Shown: in pieces, positions 12,201 through 26,700 of the stretch | How the letters are laid out: each line of letters starts with the position of its first letter | How positions within the stretch are numbered: the stretch's first letter is position 1 | Translations under genes and position numbers: made by a program | NCBI RefSeq assembly: GCF_018139145.2 | Contig: NC_059475.1 | Span: 7,229,437-7,293,436 of the forward strand | Reading direction: 5' to 3' | DNA length: 64,000 nt | Source: Gymnogyps californianus | Taxonomy: Eukaryota; Chordata; Aves; Accipitriformes; Cathartidae | The notes under the pieces: generated by a model | Told to the model about the DNA's origin: nothing | Seen by the model: only the letters and a program-made list of their open reading frames with translations | Databases searched by the model: none

Positions 12201-14369
12201 AGCTGTTAAAAAGCCAACTTTTCTGTTACCAGGGAAGGCTTAATCCACTGCTGCATTGTCTCTTCCCACCCTTTCTGAAGACATGTGCTGCATGTTATCA
12301 TATTTTCCATCAGTTTAAGGTAGTAGTTCATCCTCCTTCATGTCATTCATGACTACTAGCTGTTCCTAATGAACAGAGTGATTTGCCGCAAAAGACAAGG
12401 CAAAAATCTCATTCAGTTGACTGAGCATCAGCATGAGTTTTGATTCCTTGCAATACAGTCTAGGTTAAGGTGGAGTGATGGTGTGACCTTCCAAGTATGG
12501 AGCAGAAGAGCATGCTTACCTGAATTCAACCCTTCCCACAGTCTGCCTTTGTCAAAAGAAGTGGATGTTAGCACTTGGTGAGCCCAATATTAAGATATGA
12601 CCTTCTGGCATTTAGTAATACTTAATCCAAGAATTTATAATATATGATATTATGCTAGTACCTTTTCATCTTCTTAAAACCAAAACAAACCCCAAAAACC
12701 CAAACAAAAAATTCTGTGTCACAATAGAATTGAATGTGCAGTTTGTTACTTGTCCAACTAGCAGGACCAAAAATGTGTGCCTATTTTGAATAATCAGTGC
12801 TGTCATTTTCTGAAACTTTATGCTGCAGCAAGGCTCATTTCACTTAGAGGGAATTTGGGGAGCATCATAGGTACTGGCTCCAAGAGTATAAAGGGCAACT
12901 TCTTAGTTCAAGCTAACAAAAATTTGTGTATATAACATGAAATTTTCTTCTTATGCAGAGAGTTATTGTTTCTAAGGTGAGTCTATTATATGTGTCAAAA
13001 TCCGCAGTTAAGGAAAGACTGAGTATGAAGGTTAATGATAGTGTGGTATTCTTGATCATGCTAATGAGGGGAACCCCACAAATAGGATTATTTTTACGGT
13101 ATGCTTAAAGTAGGATTTCTGCATTGTGGTTTATGGCTTGTGTAGTATGAATGAACTTATTTCTGCATGTTTGGAAAGCACACTGTGCCATGGAAAAAAT
13201 TTAATTTCTGAAAATAAAACACATAATTAAAATATTTTTCTCTTTTGCCTTCAAAATAACCTTTTTATCAACATTCAAATACCTTAACAATCGTATTAAC
13301 TAAAATGGTTTGTTATAATGCGAAATTATATGACTAATCATGAAACTGTTGACCAGTCTTTGAGCTGTTTTTAATATTTGTTTTATAGTACAAAGTAGAC
13401 GAGACCTCTGACATCATTCTTGTGATAGAGAATTTATGTATTACTGTTCCCAGGTGTTTGGAATACTACAGGTTTGTGGGCAATTGAGCAGAATAAGCAG
13501 CAGGTATGGAAGATGCTGGTATTCTTGGTCTCATCTGTTCCTTTGTTTTGCACGGTCCCGTATGTGATGGACAGGACATCAAAGCTATGTCCGAAGGAAA
13601 CCTTGAATTCTGTTTCTGTGGATGTTTTGTAGAAAACAAATGGACTGAAAAGAAGCTGCTGTAGGCTTTTGATATTAATTTCATGTCCTTTTTCATAGCT
13701 GTTTGCTTGAGACACTAGTTTATTATAAATTCAGATATATTGCAGCAAGAAATATGAATCAAACAAAATTCTACTGAATTTTAAAAACTTTTAAAAATTC
13801 TATACTTTTTCTGTGCAATGATTTCATGGCTCAAAGAAACTTATCTTACTAAGGCTAGAAACAAGAACTGAATCTCATTGTATAATCAGGGGAATTTCTT
13901 GTTTTCAAAGGAATATGTTTCCATTTTTAATTTTCATAGTTAATGAGATATTGAACATGGAAAAGTAGAAGTGTGCAGAACTAAAAATGTCTTGTCCGCT
14001 CCTCTCTCTAACCATAACTACAGAAAGAAAAGTCAATATTTGGGTGCCAATCTGGAAGCTTCTCAATGAGTCAGTGTTGCAAGTTTATTGGAATAGATTA
14101 ATACGTAATAAAATTACGGTACACAAAAACGCTTTTATCCCTTCATTCTACAGCCACCTATGTAGTGTACGCACTTTAAGTACTGAACCTTACTTAAGTT
14201 TTCAACTCAGAATTACATTCCCCTGGCAGGTCTGACAGGGTTTTCTCTCTGGAAGGAAGCTCTTCGCTCCTGTTAGACTTCCAGGTGCAAGTCACACATT
14301 GATCCATTGTACCAATAGCCTTTGAATCCAGATTTTTGCCCATATATTCAGTTTGTGCCTTTCATGTTG
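9213..14369. other. Gene-free DNA, inferred intron
   Basis: About 5 kb of AT-rich sequence. Open frames here (for example 13434-13715 on the - strand and 10551-11024 on +) have unbiased composition and no recognisable motif. Nothing else can be supported. Confidence 0.5.
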
Positions 14370-15470
14370 GCTACCAAGGTAACAGAGGAAAAATATCAAA
14401 AGCTGTATTAAAATCAAATTAAATCTACTGCTTACCTGTTATCCACAGAGCCAGTTACTTTGTCTTAGAAAGCAGTTAGGTTGCTCAAGAGTGTTTTGCC
14501 TTCAGTAAATCTGTGTTGACTGTTCTCATTTTGCTTTTCATGTGCTGGGGAATAGTTTCCATGAGGACTTACTGTATGATTTCCACAGTGAAGGAGGTGA
14601 GGTCTGCCAGCCTGCAGTTCTCTGGACAATCATTCCTGACAGTTTTTTGAAGCTATCACGGCACTGACCTTTTTCCAGTCACCGGGGACCTGATCACCAC
14701 AATGTCTTAAAGCTGACAGAGTGGCTTCATGATACCATCAGCCATCTCTCTCGACACTCAGATATGTGTCATCTGATCCCTTAGCCTTGTACATGTCCAA
14801 CTGCTGTATGTGACCATCTTGTTTGGTCCTCCTGTACTGTGGTGTTAGCACGTTTCCCTCCTAGTCTTTGACGGTGGGCACTTGGAGCAGATTTTGCCAG
14901 TAAATACTTAGGCAAGGCTTTTACTACCTCAGCCTTTTCAGTGAAATTTATTACTAGGTCACCTGTGCCATTCTCCAGTCTTCTGTGTCTTCATGACGTA
15001 TCCCTTCCCAGTTTTGGCTTCAGACAGATTTATGTGTTCCTAATTCCAGCCCAGTGCAATCCAGCTCAGGACTTCTGCTTTTTTACTCCCTGGTAGCTTG
15101 TCCTGTGTCTCTCTCGGCCCTCCTTTTTTTGGCATTGTCAGGATTTCGGTGTTTAGCCTGTTTAGCCAAGCTGGCCTCTTGCTGTGGCTGTGTCTTCCCC
15201 CCCCCCCAGATGAGAATGGATTCCCTTGCGCTTTGTGGAGATTGTTCATGGGAATTGACCCACTGTCCTGAGTTCCTTCACGTGTCAGGAGAGCCTCCCA
15301 AGGCCTCCTGCTTACCCATTCCCTGAACAGGCTGAGGTCTTCCTGAATCCTGGGTTTTCTAGTCTGCTACTTGTCTTCCTCGCTACCATCAGGATCACCA
15401 GCAATTTTGCCTGAAGTCTTAGACTGCAGAATGGCACTGTCTAGCCTAGGATCTAGGATGTCAATGTTAA
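14370..15470 (-). pseudogene. Old CR1 LINE ORF2 fragment (endonuclease-RT linker and RT start), antisense
   Basis: Read on the - strand, several pieces match the CR1 ORF2 protein in the right order. KRPAWLN lies around 15160-15190 (family RRPAWMNKELL). DQVPGDWKKV lies around 14665-14700 (family SGEVPGDWKK). SQHRFTEGKTLLSNLTAF lies around 14470-14520 (family SQHGFTKGKSCLTNLVAFYDGVT). A remnant of RT motif A (TAFD, family KAFDT) lies near 14400. The stretch is full of stops and indels and holds an 11-C run at 15197-15207, so it is an old, dead copy. It covers the part of ORF2 just upstream of what is preserved at 2788-3949, but in the opposite orientation. The right boundary is uncertain. Confidence 0.8.
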
Positions 15471-18400
15471 AAAGTATTTTTAGACAGTTTTATTCCTTCC
15501 AAGAAGAATAATCTGTTAATGCACCATTCACTGTCATTCCTCCCAAATCTGTTTGAGGCTGTCTCAGGAGCTGAGACACCTGAAGTCAAATATTGTTGGA
15601 ATGCTTGCTTCTGATACCAAAAGGTTTTTACCAATTCCATATTTTTGTTAGTATGGGTATCGTACAGTTTACTACAAGTATTCCCTTTGGCGCTATATGA
15701 AACTGGCCCAGAACTTTCTTACTACATAAACATACAGCCTTTGTCCAGTTTTCATGTACTTCTACATTTGTTGTAGTCTTTTTTTCCCCCCCTTACAGGA
15801 ATATTTACCAATTCCCTGAAAGCAGTTAAATGTGAGGATGCGGATTGTATGTTAATAAGTATGTGGAAGACCATTTCTGATAAATTTCATGAAGAGTTTA
15901 ATTAAATTTTTCATTTATAAAATGAATGTAATTTCTAATACTCTTAGCACTGAAAATTTTAAATTGCCTTTGACAAATATGAGTTGTAATTTATATTTTT
16001 GTCTTAAGCTATTGCAGAGGATAAACACTATAACCTGCATAAGACATCAATTACTAAAATGTTCTCTTAAGATTAATCTTAAGTCAGCTGTGTCATTGAC
16101 AACTTTGCTTAAACTCAGCAGAAAGCATAATACTTGTTAGAGGTGAAACTGGACTCAGCTGAATTCTTCTATTTCTTTTAAAAGTATCGGCTGTATTGTG
16201 ATCTTAAATGCTGGCAAGTCCTCAAATCATTATGACTGACTTGAAGCTGTTTTGAATACGTCCATGTTTAAAAAAATAAAAGAAAATGCAGATCTAGGCT
16301 GTAAATCTTGAGCAACTTTATGATAAGTTGAAAATTATTTTTTCAAACAGCAAATTCTGAAAGTTTTTTCTTTGAGGTTTTGGGGGAATTTTTTTAAGGT
16401 TCCTGTGTAAAAGTAAAATTCCAAGTGAATGACAGCTTGGTACTTTGTTTCTTTACCACCTATGATAAGATTTGGAGAAAAAGAATTGTGCAAGGTTCAG
16501 CGCTTCTTAGTAAGCATTGCTGTACTCGGAGGCAAAGCCCCTCTCTAAAGTGGCATGTGGTCTGGGAAGGTTTTCTGTGTAGGTAAGAGGGGACTGGATA
16601 TTTACATTTTACTTTATTTTAGAATTACATGACTTAAAGAAAAAAGTGAAGTAGACCTTTATTGGTTTAGGTCATACCCTAAGTTAACAACATTCAGGAG
16701 GAGGAAGGCAGTTCTTAAACTGATGGGATTTTCTTCATTTTTGGGTTTAAAAAAAAAAAAAACTTTTACAAGATATTTTGTTTGTTCTTCCCTGCTGCAA
16801 TGCTCAGTCCAGTCACAACCTGTTGTAGGTTTAACACATCTCTAAAGCACTTTAGTCAAACTCTTTGAATATTTTAAGCTTTAATGACAACTTCAGTAGA
16901 GCTTTATATGAAATAATGTGCACCCTTTAACTAGAACCAGAATGTTCTCAGTGTTTTGGCTTTCTGATGTCTTTCTGTTCTATAATCAACTTTAAGAGGT
17001 ACTGCAGGTGGCTTGGAGGTAGAGTGAGTTAACGATTAATAAGGACTTACGCAGCTTTTTGCGTCACTTTTTATTTCCAAATCATTTGCTAACAAGTCAC
17101 CTAAGGGCTTAAAATCAACCAGGACGATAAACAGCAGGAGCCTGTGGTGCAACTGATGCTGATGAAAGAAGAAAGTAAATTATAGAAGTCAAAATACCTA
17201 TTATTTTATTGGTTGTACTTGATACTATGAAAATTTGTTTTATTGTAATACAAAGAACCAATTCAAATAATGATTTTTCTGTTGTAATTTTATGTAGAAC
17301 CTAAGTTTCCCTCTTTATATTTAATGCAGTGATTATTCAATTTATCAAATGTTGCTGTATGGCTTTTTCTCAAGAACATTCACTCAAGTGGATATCAGTC
17401 TTAATATATCATTTTTTCAGGTTTAGTTTGGGTTTTTTTTCTTCTTTTTCTGTTATTCATAAGTCTCTTTCAAGGTTGTCATTACAGCAGGAAGGTATTA
17501 TATCTTCAAATATTACAGAACTAGAAGAGCAACAAAACCAGGCATTTCCATGACCATGTGGAAGATTGCTGTCTAAAGAGTATAGTTTCTTGTGGTGTTT
17601 TTATGTTCCTTTTAAACCTCAGGATCCTTTCAAATAAGATAAACTCTTTTATAAACATTTAACTAATGAAAGCTAGTGCCTTCCAAAGAGACAAAACTTT
17701 GTTGAATGTGAAATGATGGGATATTTTATTTTCATTTTTTTTAACCACACTCCTCTCCAGGGTACTTGATTGCATTCACTTATACATAGGCAATTCCTGG
17801 TTTTCAGAACAAAACTTTGGCAGACTTTCCTTTCTCGCTCCAAAATTTTCCTCACAGATTTCATGTAGTAGTACTTACATAATTTAATTATAAATATTGA
17901 TTTTTGCGATTGGTGCTGAGTTTACTCCCCTGCTTCTACAGGCTCTTATAATGCTTAAGTCTTTTCTGCTGAAAGTTTAGACTTAGTGTAGGTAACTTGT
18001 AATTCTATCCCCAGCCTTTTATAAGGCTGAGATTTCATGTATGTGCATTCATCCGCAGTGCTGCAAGCTATCTGAATTTCCTTTGCTTTGGGAGATACAT
18101 GTAATGGTATGAATGTCTAAATATTCTTGAACTAAACACTGGAGAGCCTATGGGTGAAAATGACAACTATTGTTATTCCTAAACTAGACTGAAGCGAATG
18201 TGATTTCTTCATGCTTTTTTCTGGAAATACATATTCTAGTTCTGATTAATTTTAAAGGTCTTTGAAGGCTACACAGTTATTGCAAGACTGTATGATTTAA
18301 ATGCTAAACCAGTAGGTATTTTGGTTTTATTTTTAGTTAAGAGAAGGAAAGAAGCTGAAACTGTAGCAGTTAAATGTCCTCTGTTTGCAATCATTATTTT

Positions 18401-21400
18401 TCTAAAATTGCTCTTGTGGCTTAAACAGAAGGTACATAAATTGTTAATGTGATGCGTGTTGTGCAATATACTAAATAAATTGAAAATGTCTATTGAAGTT
18501 TGCATGCTACAATTAGTACGTAAAAGAGTTTGGATATGCAGTTTATATGATCGTGTCACACCATCTTCTGAATGTATCATGATGATACATGATGTGATTT
18601 TCTAGTAAAAATACATTTCAAATAGTATATTTTCAATTTGTTGAATAATTTGTATTAAGTGAATACGTAGCAAAGTAAAGCTACATTCTTCCGGTGTTAT
18701 GCAAAAATGCTGAACATAGCAGTAAAAGGGCTTTCTCCTAGCTAGATTGGCTCACCCTGTTTCTGTTTGAGAGAAGTCAACAGCAACTTTGATCAGAAGG
18801 TTTGTTCTGTTCTTTGCTTATGCTATGGCTCATAATTATAAAATGAATGCTTTCCAGCTGTTTGCTCTAGGAGCTTTCATTGTTGCGTTGTCTTTATCCC
18901 TCATAGATAAACTTGGGTAGTAGAGTACTCTGTTGCACTTTACGTTTATTGGAGGTTGGGAAAGCAGCATTAAATATGAGCTTATTACTGTGTATTTATG
19001 TGATTTCAGTGGTCCTAGATGAATTTACACCAGAATCAGGCACTGATCTTCAGCATGAATAGAATCACACCTTTTTTAGGCTATTTTGCAGGAGAACAAT
19101 ATTGTTGTCAATCATGGCTTTTGTTCGAGAGTTTTAGGAGTCTTTTAGGTTCAACAAATCAAGAACATCTTCCCTTATTTTCCTCTTGCTTGCAAAGAAA
19201 GCATTCTTTCCAGAAACCCAGTGCTCACATTAGTAGACTCAAATCAGACTTTTCAGACCTTGAGGGCCTGAACTTGTATGGGGAGTGTGTTGCTTTGACA
19301 ATAATTACAAGACACTTAGGGTTGCCACTTAGAAATGGAACAGTTAGACTTCTTCACCTGTCTCGGAAAATTATGTCTTAGAAAAATAGTGTATAATAGA
19401 GATTTCCAACAACACAAGCAATTACAGAAGAAAAGCAGGATGCAGAAAACTGAATTTTATGTTAAATTTATTAATCAAGATCTTCCTTCATTGCCTGAGT
19501 ACTTAATCTGTCTTTCGAGTCTGGCCACCTGATTTCTTCATCTGAATGTGAAGTTAATCTTTCTCAGTTTTCTTTAAACTTGGTATTTCAATTTGTTTTT
19601 CCAAGTTTTTTGTCCTTTCTGTACAAGCTATGAAAACAGTGCAAGTAGAAAAGGTGCTACTAAGTCTTCATTTCTTCACCGAGTTCTGATCTCCCTTCTT
19701 GTTTACATTATAGGAAAATACTCATTATTCTCTATGTCTAGGTACTGGCATTCAGAGTGGTAAAGCAGAAAAAAGTAACTTTCTCTGTTTTTCCTAATGT
19801 TTCTTGATTTTAAAAACACTTTGCGTGCTGTAGATACTGTCTCTAATTTCATTTTTTTCTCTTTAAAGTCTTCTGAAGATGCAGTGCTAAAACTTTATAA
19901 ATTCTATACTTGGGAAAATAATTACCTTATAACCATTTAATGAAGATTGTAATGTTATTTTTCCTCAGAGCATCACATAAAGACCGAGCAAAATAAAAAC
20001 TGAAACATGGAATAGGTTACCTGGGCAGACATGGATTTAAATTCATTGTTAATTTTAGAAGGAATCCTTTAAAACTTTTCATATTATCTTTTTATGCCCC
20101 CTGTGTCCTTAAATCTGTTTCCTCCCCATTGAGGAAGCAAGAGATCAGTGAAATTACCCTTTATATTTGGTACTGTCTTGCCTGTATCCTACTTCTAATT
20201 GGGTCAGACATCTTTCTCCCTCTCTTTGTATAGCATTAGAAGTTGTTATATAAAAGATGTAAAGAATTTTTTGGATTATGACCTTGAGAAAAAACTTAAG
20301 CAAAGTGCTGGAATTGAGCGTATGAACTTCCATGGGCTAATGATGGTCATCATCTATCCTGAAGTATTAGAGACATGTGGGCTATACTTCGTATCTTTAT
20401 ATATTGTCAGACCTCTGATATTTGTGAGTATACAGTAGTGTTTTTTCCTATTTTGTCCTAGAAGTTAGGACTCTAAAATGCATAAAAAGGTTTGTACGTC
20501 TCCATTCTGTTTGACTTTTAAGATTAGAATATATTTATAGTTAAATGTCTACATTGATAGAGAGAATGTGTTGATGTATTGAAAATTTGGTCAATATTTT
20601 CTTTAAAGGGTATTTTCTTTTACATGTAAAATTTATTAGAAACATCGGGAATTCTTGATGCAGGATGTACTTTGTAAAATATAAGGACTTTTGTCTTAAA
20701 GCTAACGTGATAAAATCGTATAGTGAAATGTTGATGCCTTATTAACAAAATTAATAGGTTTTTTCCCCTATTTAGGGAAAAATCTCTTAGATTTAAAATA
20801 AATTTTAAAAAGGCAGTTAAAATTATTCCTAAGTATTGTAAGTATTAAAAAATAAATAACTTTGAAAGCAAAGTAAAGGTCTCAAAACTGATAGATGGCA
20901 TTTTTTGTTTTTTTTGAAAATTATATGATTGGCAGTTGTGATGTTCACTTAAATTTTGAGTTCCATTAAAGAGAAAGGAAATGATAGGAGGAATGCCTCC
21001 CATCCATAAAAAAAGTACTATAGTTGCTAATTATAGTTAAAAGTGGTTATACATTTGGGACAACCCACTATCCTAAGTGAAAGAACTCCTACATTTGTGA
21101 TAGAAGGCTAAGCATGTATCACATGGAAAAGTTGGAAAAGTCTGCAAGTTGTATGCAGAATTTTGTAACCTCCTGCAGACACTACTGGGAAGGTTTTCTT
21201 ATTTAATATATTCAGAATAAACCTGCCTTATTTTGAAGTTTATGTACTAACCAGAAGATGGACTAATTGCATAAGGTCTTTGCTTGAACTTGGACTGAAG
21301 TGGAGCAGCTTGGAGAGGGAATGTCTCTTAATTTGGCGTATTGATGTTCTGTCAACTTTTATACTGCTTATTTTGTTTTATAGTCTGATTTAAGGAGTCA

Positions 21401-23138
21401 CCTAGAGTTTTAAGATATTTTCTGTATGATGAGTGTTTGCCTTGCACTAATGAATCAAGGATTGTCCCAGGTTGTTACACACTTTCTTCGGCTTTTGTTG
21501 GAAAGTACTCGGGGAGAGTTGAAAGAATTGATTTAAATTGCCAAACTCTGACTCACGTGTTGTTTGCAAGAAGTGAAAGTATAGCTTCCTTGCTGGGCTA
21601 CATCAGGTGATGGCAAGAGGACATCACACGATGGCATAAAAGATGCAAGTAATTGGGCAGTGGAAGGATGCGTACTGTGTAGAGCTGCCCGCTCAGTGCT
21701 TCGCAAGGAGGGAAGCCATCAAGGCTGCAGGGACCAATGCCTTTCCTGCCCAGGTACTACTCTAGAGCTCTTTCCTCTGCCCTCTCTAATGGTAATTGTT
21801 TAATGGCTTTTAAACAAGTGAAGAATTTGGAATGTTATTCATAGTGACGGGATATTTTGCTGCTTCTGTCGTATAAGAAAGGGTTTAAACTTGTGTTTCC
21901 CCAGTGGGAAGACAAAAGGTAGAAATCTCAATGCAGCGCAAGATTAGAGATACTGATAAAAATGGGGACATAGTCAAGGCAGCAAATGTGCATTGCTTCA
22001 CCGTTGCCCTGGGCAAGCTCAGTCTTAGATGGTCCTGTCACCGCTCCGGCTGTTTGTTCTTCATAAAAACCTGTGGCCGAAACACTTGTGCCCTCTTGAG
22101 ATGAATTTCCTTTTGCCAGCCTAGACAAGTGCACCAGCTGATACCAGGGGAAAAAAAAAAAGCCAAAGCAAACCAAACAAAACTAGGTCTGTGTTTTTGA
22201 ACAATGATGTGTTTAAAATGTAATGGTTATTGTGCAGTGTCAGAAAAACAACATCAGAAAGTTATGTGCGCTGCAATTTTAAATGAATACGGCAAGTAAA
22301 ATAGTCACCTTTATTGAGAGGATTAAAAGCTGCCCTATCTTTATAAAAGAAATTTACTGTTCGTAGTCAATTGTACTTTGAAAGGGCAGTTGTTGCTTGT
22401 TGCTTTTTGCTCTTTTTTTCTTTTTAGCATTTGCTGTAACTCACTGGAGGGAAAAACCTACTGGAAAATTAGAGCTGTTCTGCAGCTGAAAAAAAATGCT
22501 TGCAATATATAATAGGGTATAATTTACTATTTAAAAAGTACTTGCAGACAGTTTTTGTTTCAAGTACCTTTCTTCCACTCAGGAGAAGTACTGAAAATGG
22601 AGTAGAGAACTCAGCAATGAAAACGTTGAAGTATATGTAGTAAGCTATTTTTTGCCACACCTTAGGTACTCATGATAATCAATATGTAAGAATTTCTTTT
22701 GGCAGGTTTTTTCCCCTGTTACTTTTTTTTTCCTTCAGACTGGTGCTAACTGTCCTAATGCTTTTTCTTTTTGAAAAGAACAGGTGTTAAATGCTAATAT
22801 TGTTACCATTTTTAATTATTATTTAGTATCATCTGAGTCAGTGTTTAAATGATCACATATGCTGAGTCTAAAGCTCAGTTTCTTAAACTTTATACCAAAA
22901 GACTGGTAAACTCTACAGGGGCTACAGACAAACTGGATTTATTTTGGCTGCATGTTTCCTTGGAGCAACATCTTGAACATTTTTTAAAATTCTGAACAAA
23001 ATTTTTTGTGTATATTTGCAGACATGCAGAGCATGGTACAAATATTTAAATTACTTAGCTCACATTCTGATCTCTGAAATGGAAATAATGCCTGTTCTCC
23101 CAGGAATACTTAAAAAGGTGCTCAAGACAGAAATGATT
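15471..23138. other. Gene-free DNA, inferred intron
   Basis: About 7.7 kb of AT-rich sequence. Open frames are short, the longest being 120 codons at 19019-19381 on +, with no recognisable domain. A slightly GC-richer patch lies at 21540-22140 without identifiable content. An 18572-18590 inverted repeat is listed separately. Confidence 0.5.
18572..18590. repeat. Near-perfect palindrome, 9-bp arms
   Basis: ATGTATCAT, a single G, then ATGATACAT, the exact complement of the first arm. It could extrude as a small hairpin. It is AT-rich, so chance occurrence is plausible. Confidence 0.8.
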
Positions 23139-23730
23139 TGAGATGAACAAGACTTGCTATCCAAGTGAAAGAGATGTATTAGTGACTACGTGAAGAGTTG
23201 ACAGGCTCTGCCCAAGCTGCCTGCTGAAGGCAAGAGGGGGAGCACCATCTCAGGGGAATTTCTTCTCAAAAGGACCAGCCTCCTTACTCCGTTTGGGTGG
23301 CACCATGGACCCCCGACCTCTGTGAGGAGTAATGGCAGGAAAAATCCTTTTCACTTCTAGTTCAGAGTATGCTGGGGGAAGATCATTCCTCCCGGCCCCT
23401 CCCCCAGTTTAAGCCCTTTGTAAGCCACAACTGAACCATCTACACACTTAGGAGACAGCAGTTTTCGGAGGTTTATAACCTTGACCAAAGGAGGATGACC
23501 CCATACAGCAACCTTTGAAAAGCACATCTCCAGAGACAAATCTCAGGGCGTGGCTGAGGGGACCTGTGGTCTCCTCCTTAGCAATATTCTGGATAATGTA
23601 TGTTTTGTACCCAAATGACAGGGTAGAGGGTTTAATTCATAGCTGTATCTTGCACTGTCATCACACTTCAAGTTCCAGCTCTAGAACTGTGAGCTGCTGG
23701 ATGTGCTCAATTAAATGATCATAAAATTTT
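23139..23730 (+). mobile_element. Candidate degenerate LTR-like repeat (GC-richer block)
   Basis: A block of about 590 bp stands out from the AT-rich intron by composition. It begins TGAGATGAACAAGACTTGC and includes GGGTGGCACCATGGACCCC, CTCCCGGCCCCTCCCCC and CTCAGGGCGTGGCTGAGG. It runs down to GAGCTGCTGGATGTGCTCAA and an ATTAAA near 23711. This succession resembles bird LTR text I remember only loosely, and the ATTAAA near the 3' end would suit an LTR polyadenylation region. The edges carry short complementary ends (TTGAG and CTCAA), but I found no convincing target duplication. The boundaries and class are uncertain. Confidence 0.4.
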
Positions 23731-26700
23731 GGCAAAACAGCATATTTCTTTTAACCTCATTTTTGGACGTGATATGACCTCTTTTGTGGAAGTCCCTCAG
23801 CATTTCAGCTATCCTGAAATGAAAAATGTTATCATTTATGGCTATATCTTGGCAAGATTGTATGATCAGACTTAGATTTAGAAAGGGAAAGATTAGTAAC
23901 GCTTAATGCTAGCATTTGATCAGGATGGTGTAGTCTTATGTATGTGGGACCCCAGATAACCGTTTGGGGAACCTGCTCTTAGATCAGTTTTTTCTATCTC
24001 TAGCCTTGTGTGTTACCTTAAGAGCACTGTCCATTCCCTTCCCTATGGATGCAACCATAGTTTGCACAGCTAAACCTTTATTTCTGTGTAGGCATAGCTG
24101 GAAGCATTCAAGCATTAAGCTCCACACATGCACCATAGTTTTGTCCATCATCTGGGTGGCTGCATCACTGAACCTGTGAACTGCTAGGTATACAAGCATG
24201 GCCCATGATTTGCATCTTTTACAAAATTAAATGTAAAGAGAGTATTTTGTTAAATAGTTGCTCTATAGAAGGAATTGAAAGGCAAGGGAAAGACACTTGC
24301 TTCTTAATGTGTTTATTAGAGAGGGAATCAAAGATCTATTGTAATGCAGATTTTTACAACTTGAATTTTACTAGACTGTCTTTTGGGTAAAGGTACTATA
24401 AATGTTTAAAAAATGTCACTTTCACTTGAAATTGCTTACTCTGGTTTTGGGCATATGTTTTGAAAAACAAAGGAGAAATGATATCTGCCTTGTTTTGCCC
24501 TCTCAAATCCAAGTAAGAGGATATTATGAGGTAGAAAATACTATTTTTATACCATCTATCACCTTTGTTAACATTTTATTAGACATAAATCATGTAGTTT
24601 TGGGTTGCATAGTGACAATATGGTTCACCATGTATTCTATTTTTATAACTTTATTTAAAACTGACATGTAACTTGCTGTACCTGAAACCCCAAGTGAGCC
24701 AGTTATTGGAGTGTAACAAAGTTTTGACGTCAGAACTGCTATTTATTCCACTGGCAACCATTAGCAATGCATTACCCTTTGGCACTCGTGTTTTCAGAAA
24801 TGTGGTTAAATTTTTATGACTGGTTCTAGCCAATTAGGATTCTTTCTCAATATAGAAATAAGGGAAGAGATCTTTTTTATAACTTACTAAATGTAGCTTT
24901 CCAAAAACAACAGCATAAAAATATGAATTACTGCACTCAGAGTTCACAAAACATACTATTGAGCCACACTTCAGATTGACTGCTTGTTGTACATGTGTGT
25001 TTGAGAGGCAGGGGTTAAGCTAGGCTGCCTTGTCAAATGCATGAGCCTTTATTAGAATTTAATGTAATTACAGCTGAGTCATGCTTGGAGGTCAGTCTGG
25101 TAGCTTCAGTAGGATGTGAAAGGGGCTGAAGACTTAAGGTAGAGAGAACTGTGGAGATACAGGGGGTGCGGAGGAAAATTGGACGGACGGGATGGGCTTG
25201 GCACAAACAAATGTCTTGTAGAGAAATTTCAGTAGAGGTTTCTGTTGCTGGCTTTTTCCCCAAGAATTTAAACTTCAGCAACACTAGACTTCAGAATATT
25301 TGTATGTTGCATGCACTACATACAGTGTGATGCAACAGCTGCATAGTAGGGTGCTATAGGATCTGATTCCTGGTTGTTGGTTTAGGTTCGCTGTCTGTGT
25401 TCTGAAATGCCATCATGTACAAACAGAACCTACAACTGACACGTTTTCCTTCTGTGTCATTTTTGGTGATCTTCTCCTGGGGGCTTGGTAATATGAACTG
25501 TGTATTCATGCATGAAGTTGGAGTTGCCTGTCTACAAAAGTTACAAAACACTTGTTTGTACATGTTGCTTTACTAGTGTACTGTAGATTTGTTTTGAAGG
25601 GAATGCTCTTTTATATAAGAAAATTTTTCCATTCCTGCACTTTATTAATGATCTTGTGTTATTTAGATCAGTAGTGAAAGTATTGTCAGCTTTTGTCATA
25701 GGTTGTTTCCTGCAAAAATGCTTCTCTTGAAGTCTCTGATCTTTATTATAATAGGCCAACTTTAATATATTGCATAAATGGTCGTGGTTGCAAGCTAAAG
25801 TTCCTTAACTTTGGCAGCCACATCCTAATTTTCCAAGTAAATAGAAGCTACTTGATCTTCAAGTATCAGGCATCTGCATTTATGTGTAATATAGTTATAA
25901 TATGGTTTTCAGGTAATTCCAGGTGAACAACCATCTCTTACGCAGCCAGGAGGGGGAAGAATTTTGGATATTGTGCTTCTAGTTCTGGTGTTTGCCGTGT
26001 GTGGAGCCTTTGACAGCCCTCACTGCTATCTCCTGTAATTTGGATGTTTGTTCTGGGTGCTGCAGGATCTGACAGCAGACACGGCACATCAGAGGCTCTG
26101 CTTTTTCCAACCTCTGTTATAGTGACCTTACTAAGTTAATGGAGACAAACGTTTTCTTCTTGCAGGGTAGCGGCTGAGAAAATTGTTGAAACATACGGGG
26201 TAGAAAAAAGTAGCTGTGAGGACTGACAAAGAAGGGGTTTGTTTGCCCAAGGGACTGAAGGGAAAGACTGCCAAAGAGGTGATGGGATTTGGAGACCATT
26301 AAAACAAAAAGGAGAAAAGCTACACTTCATTCTAGAAGAGAAGGCAAACTGCATGAGATGTTTCCGGTTTCTTTGGGAAAGGCAAGTAGGCAATTAGAGA
26401 GGGAGAAAGGATTTTTATTGCCTAAGCAACTATACGAAGGAGACATCATGTCTTCCAGAAGGCGAGAGTGGCCTTGTTGGTTACTCCTGTGTGCACGTTT
26501 TGTTTGCATCTGTCTGAATGTTCACTCTGAACTGTGTACATGCTGCCATGACGTAAGAGAACCCCCACTTTGAAACATCAAAAACCATGGTTGTTTTCCT
26601 GTATGATCCTTTCAATATTCTTTTTAAAGAAATTCTGTAGTGGACAGATCACTTGTTTATGCTTTTGTGCCTCCTGAGGGAGATCATTAACAGTCTTCTG

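Noticed and set aside
14872..14890. GGTGGGCAC as part of a METTL15 GxGGH exon
   Set aside because: It lies in the antisense CR1 fragment, and the surrounding frame has no methyltransferase residues.
19019..19381. 120-codon open frame
   Set aside because: No domain, no splice signals at its edges, and composition like the surrounding intron; probably chance.
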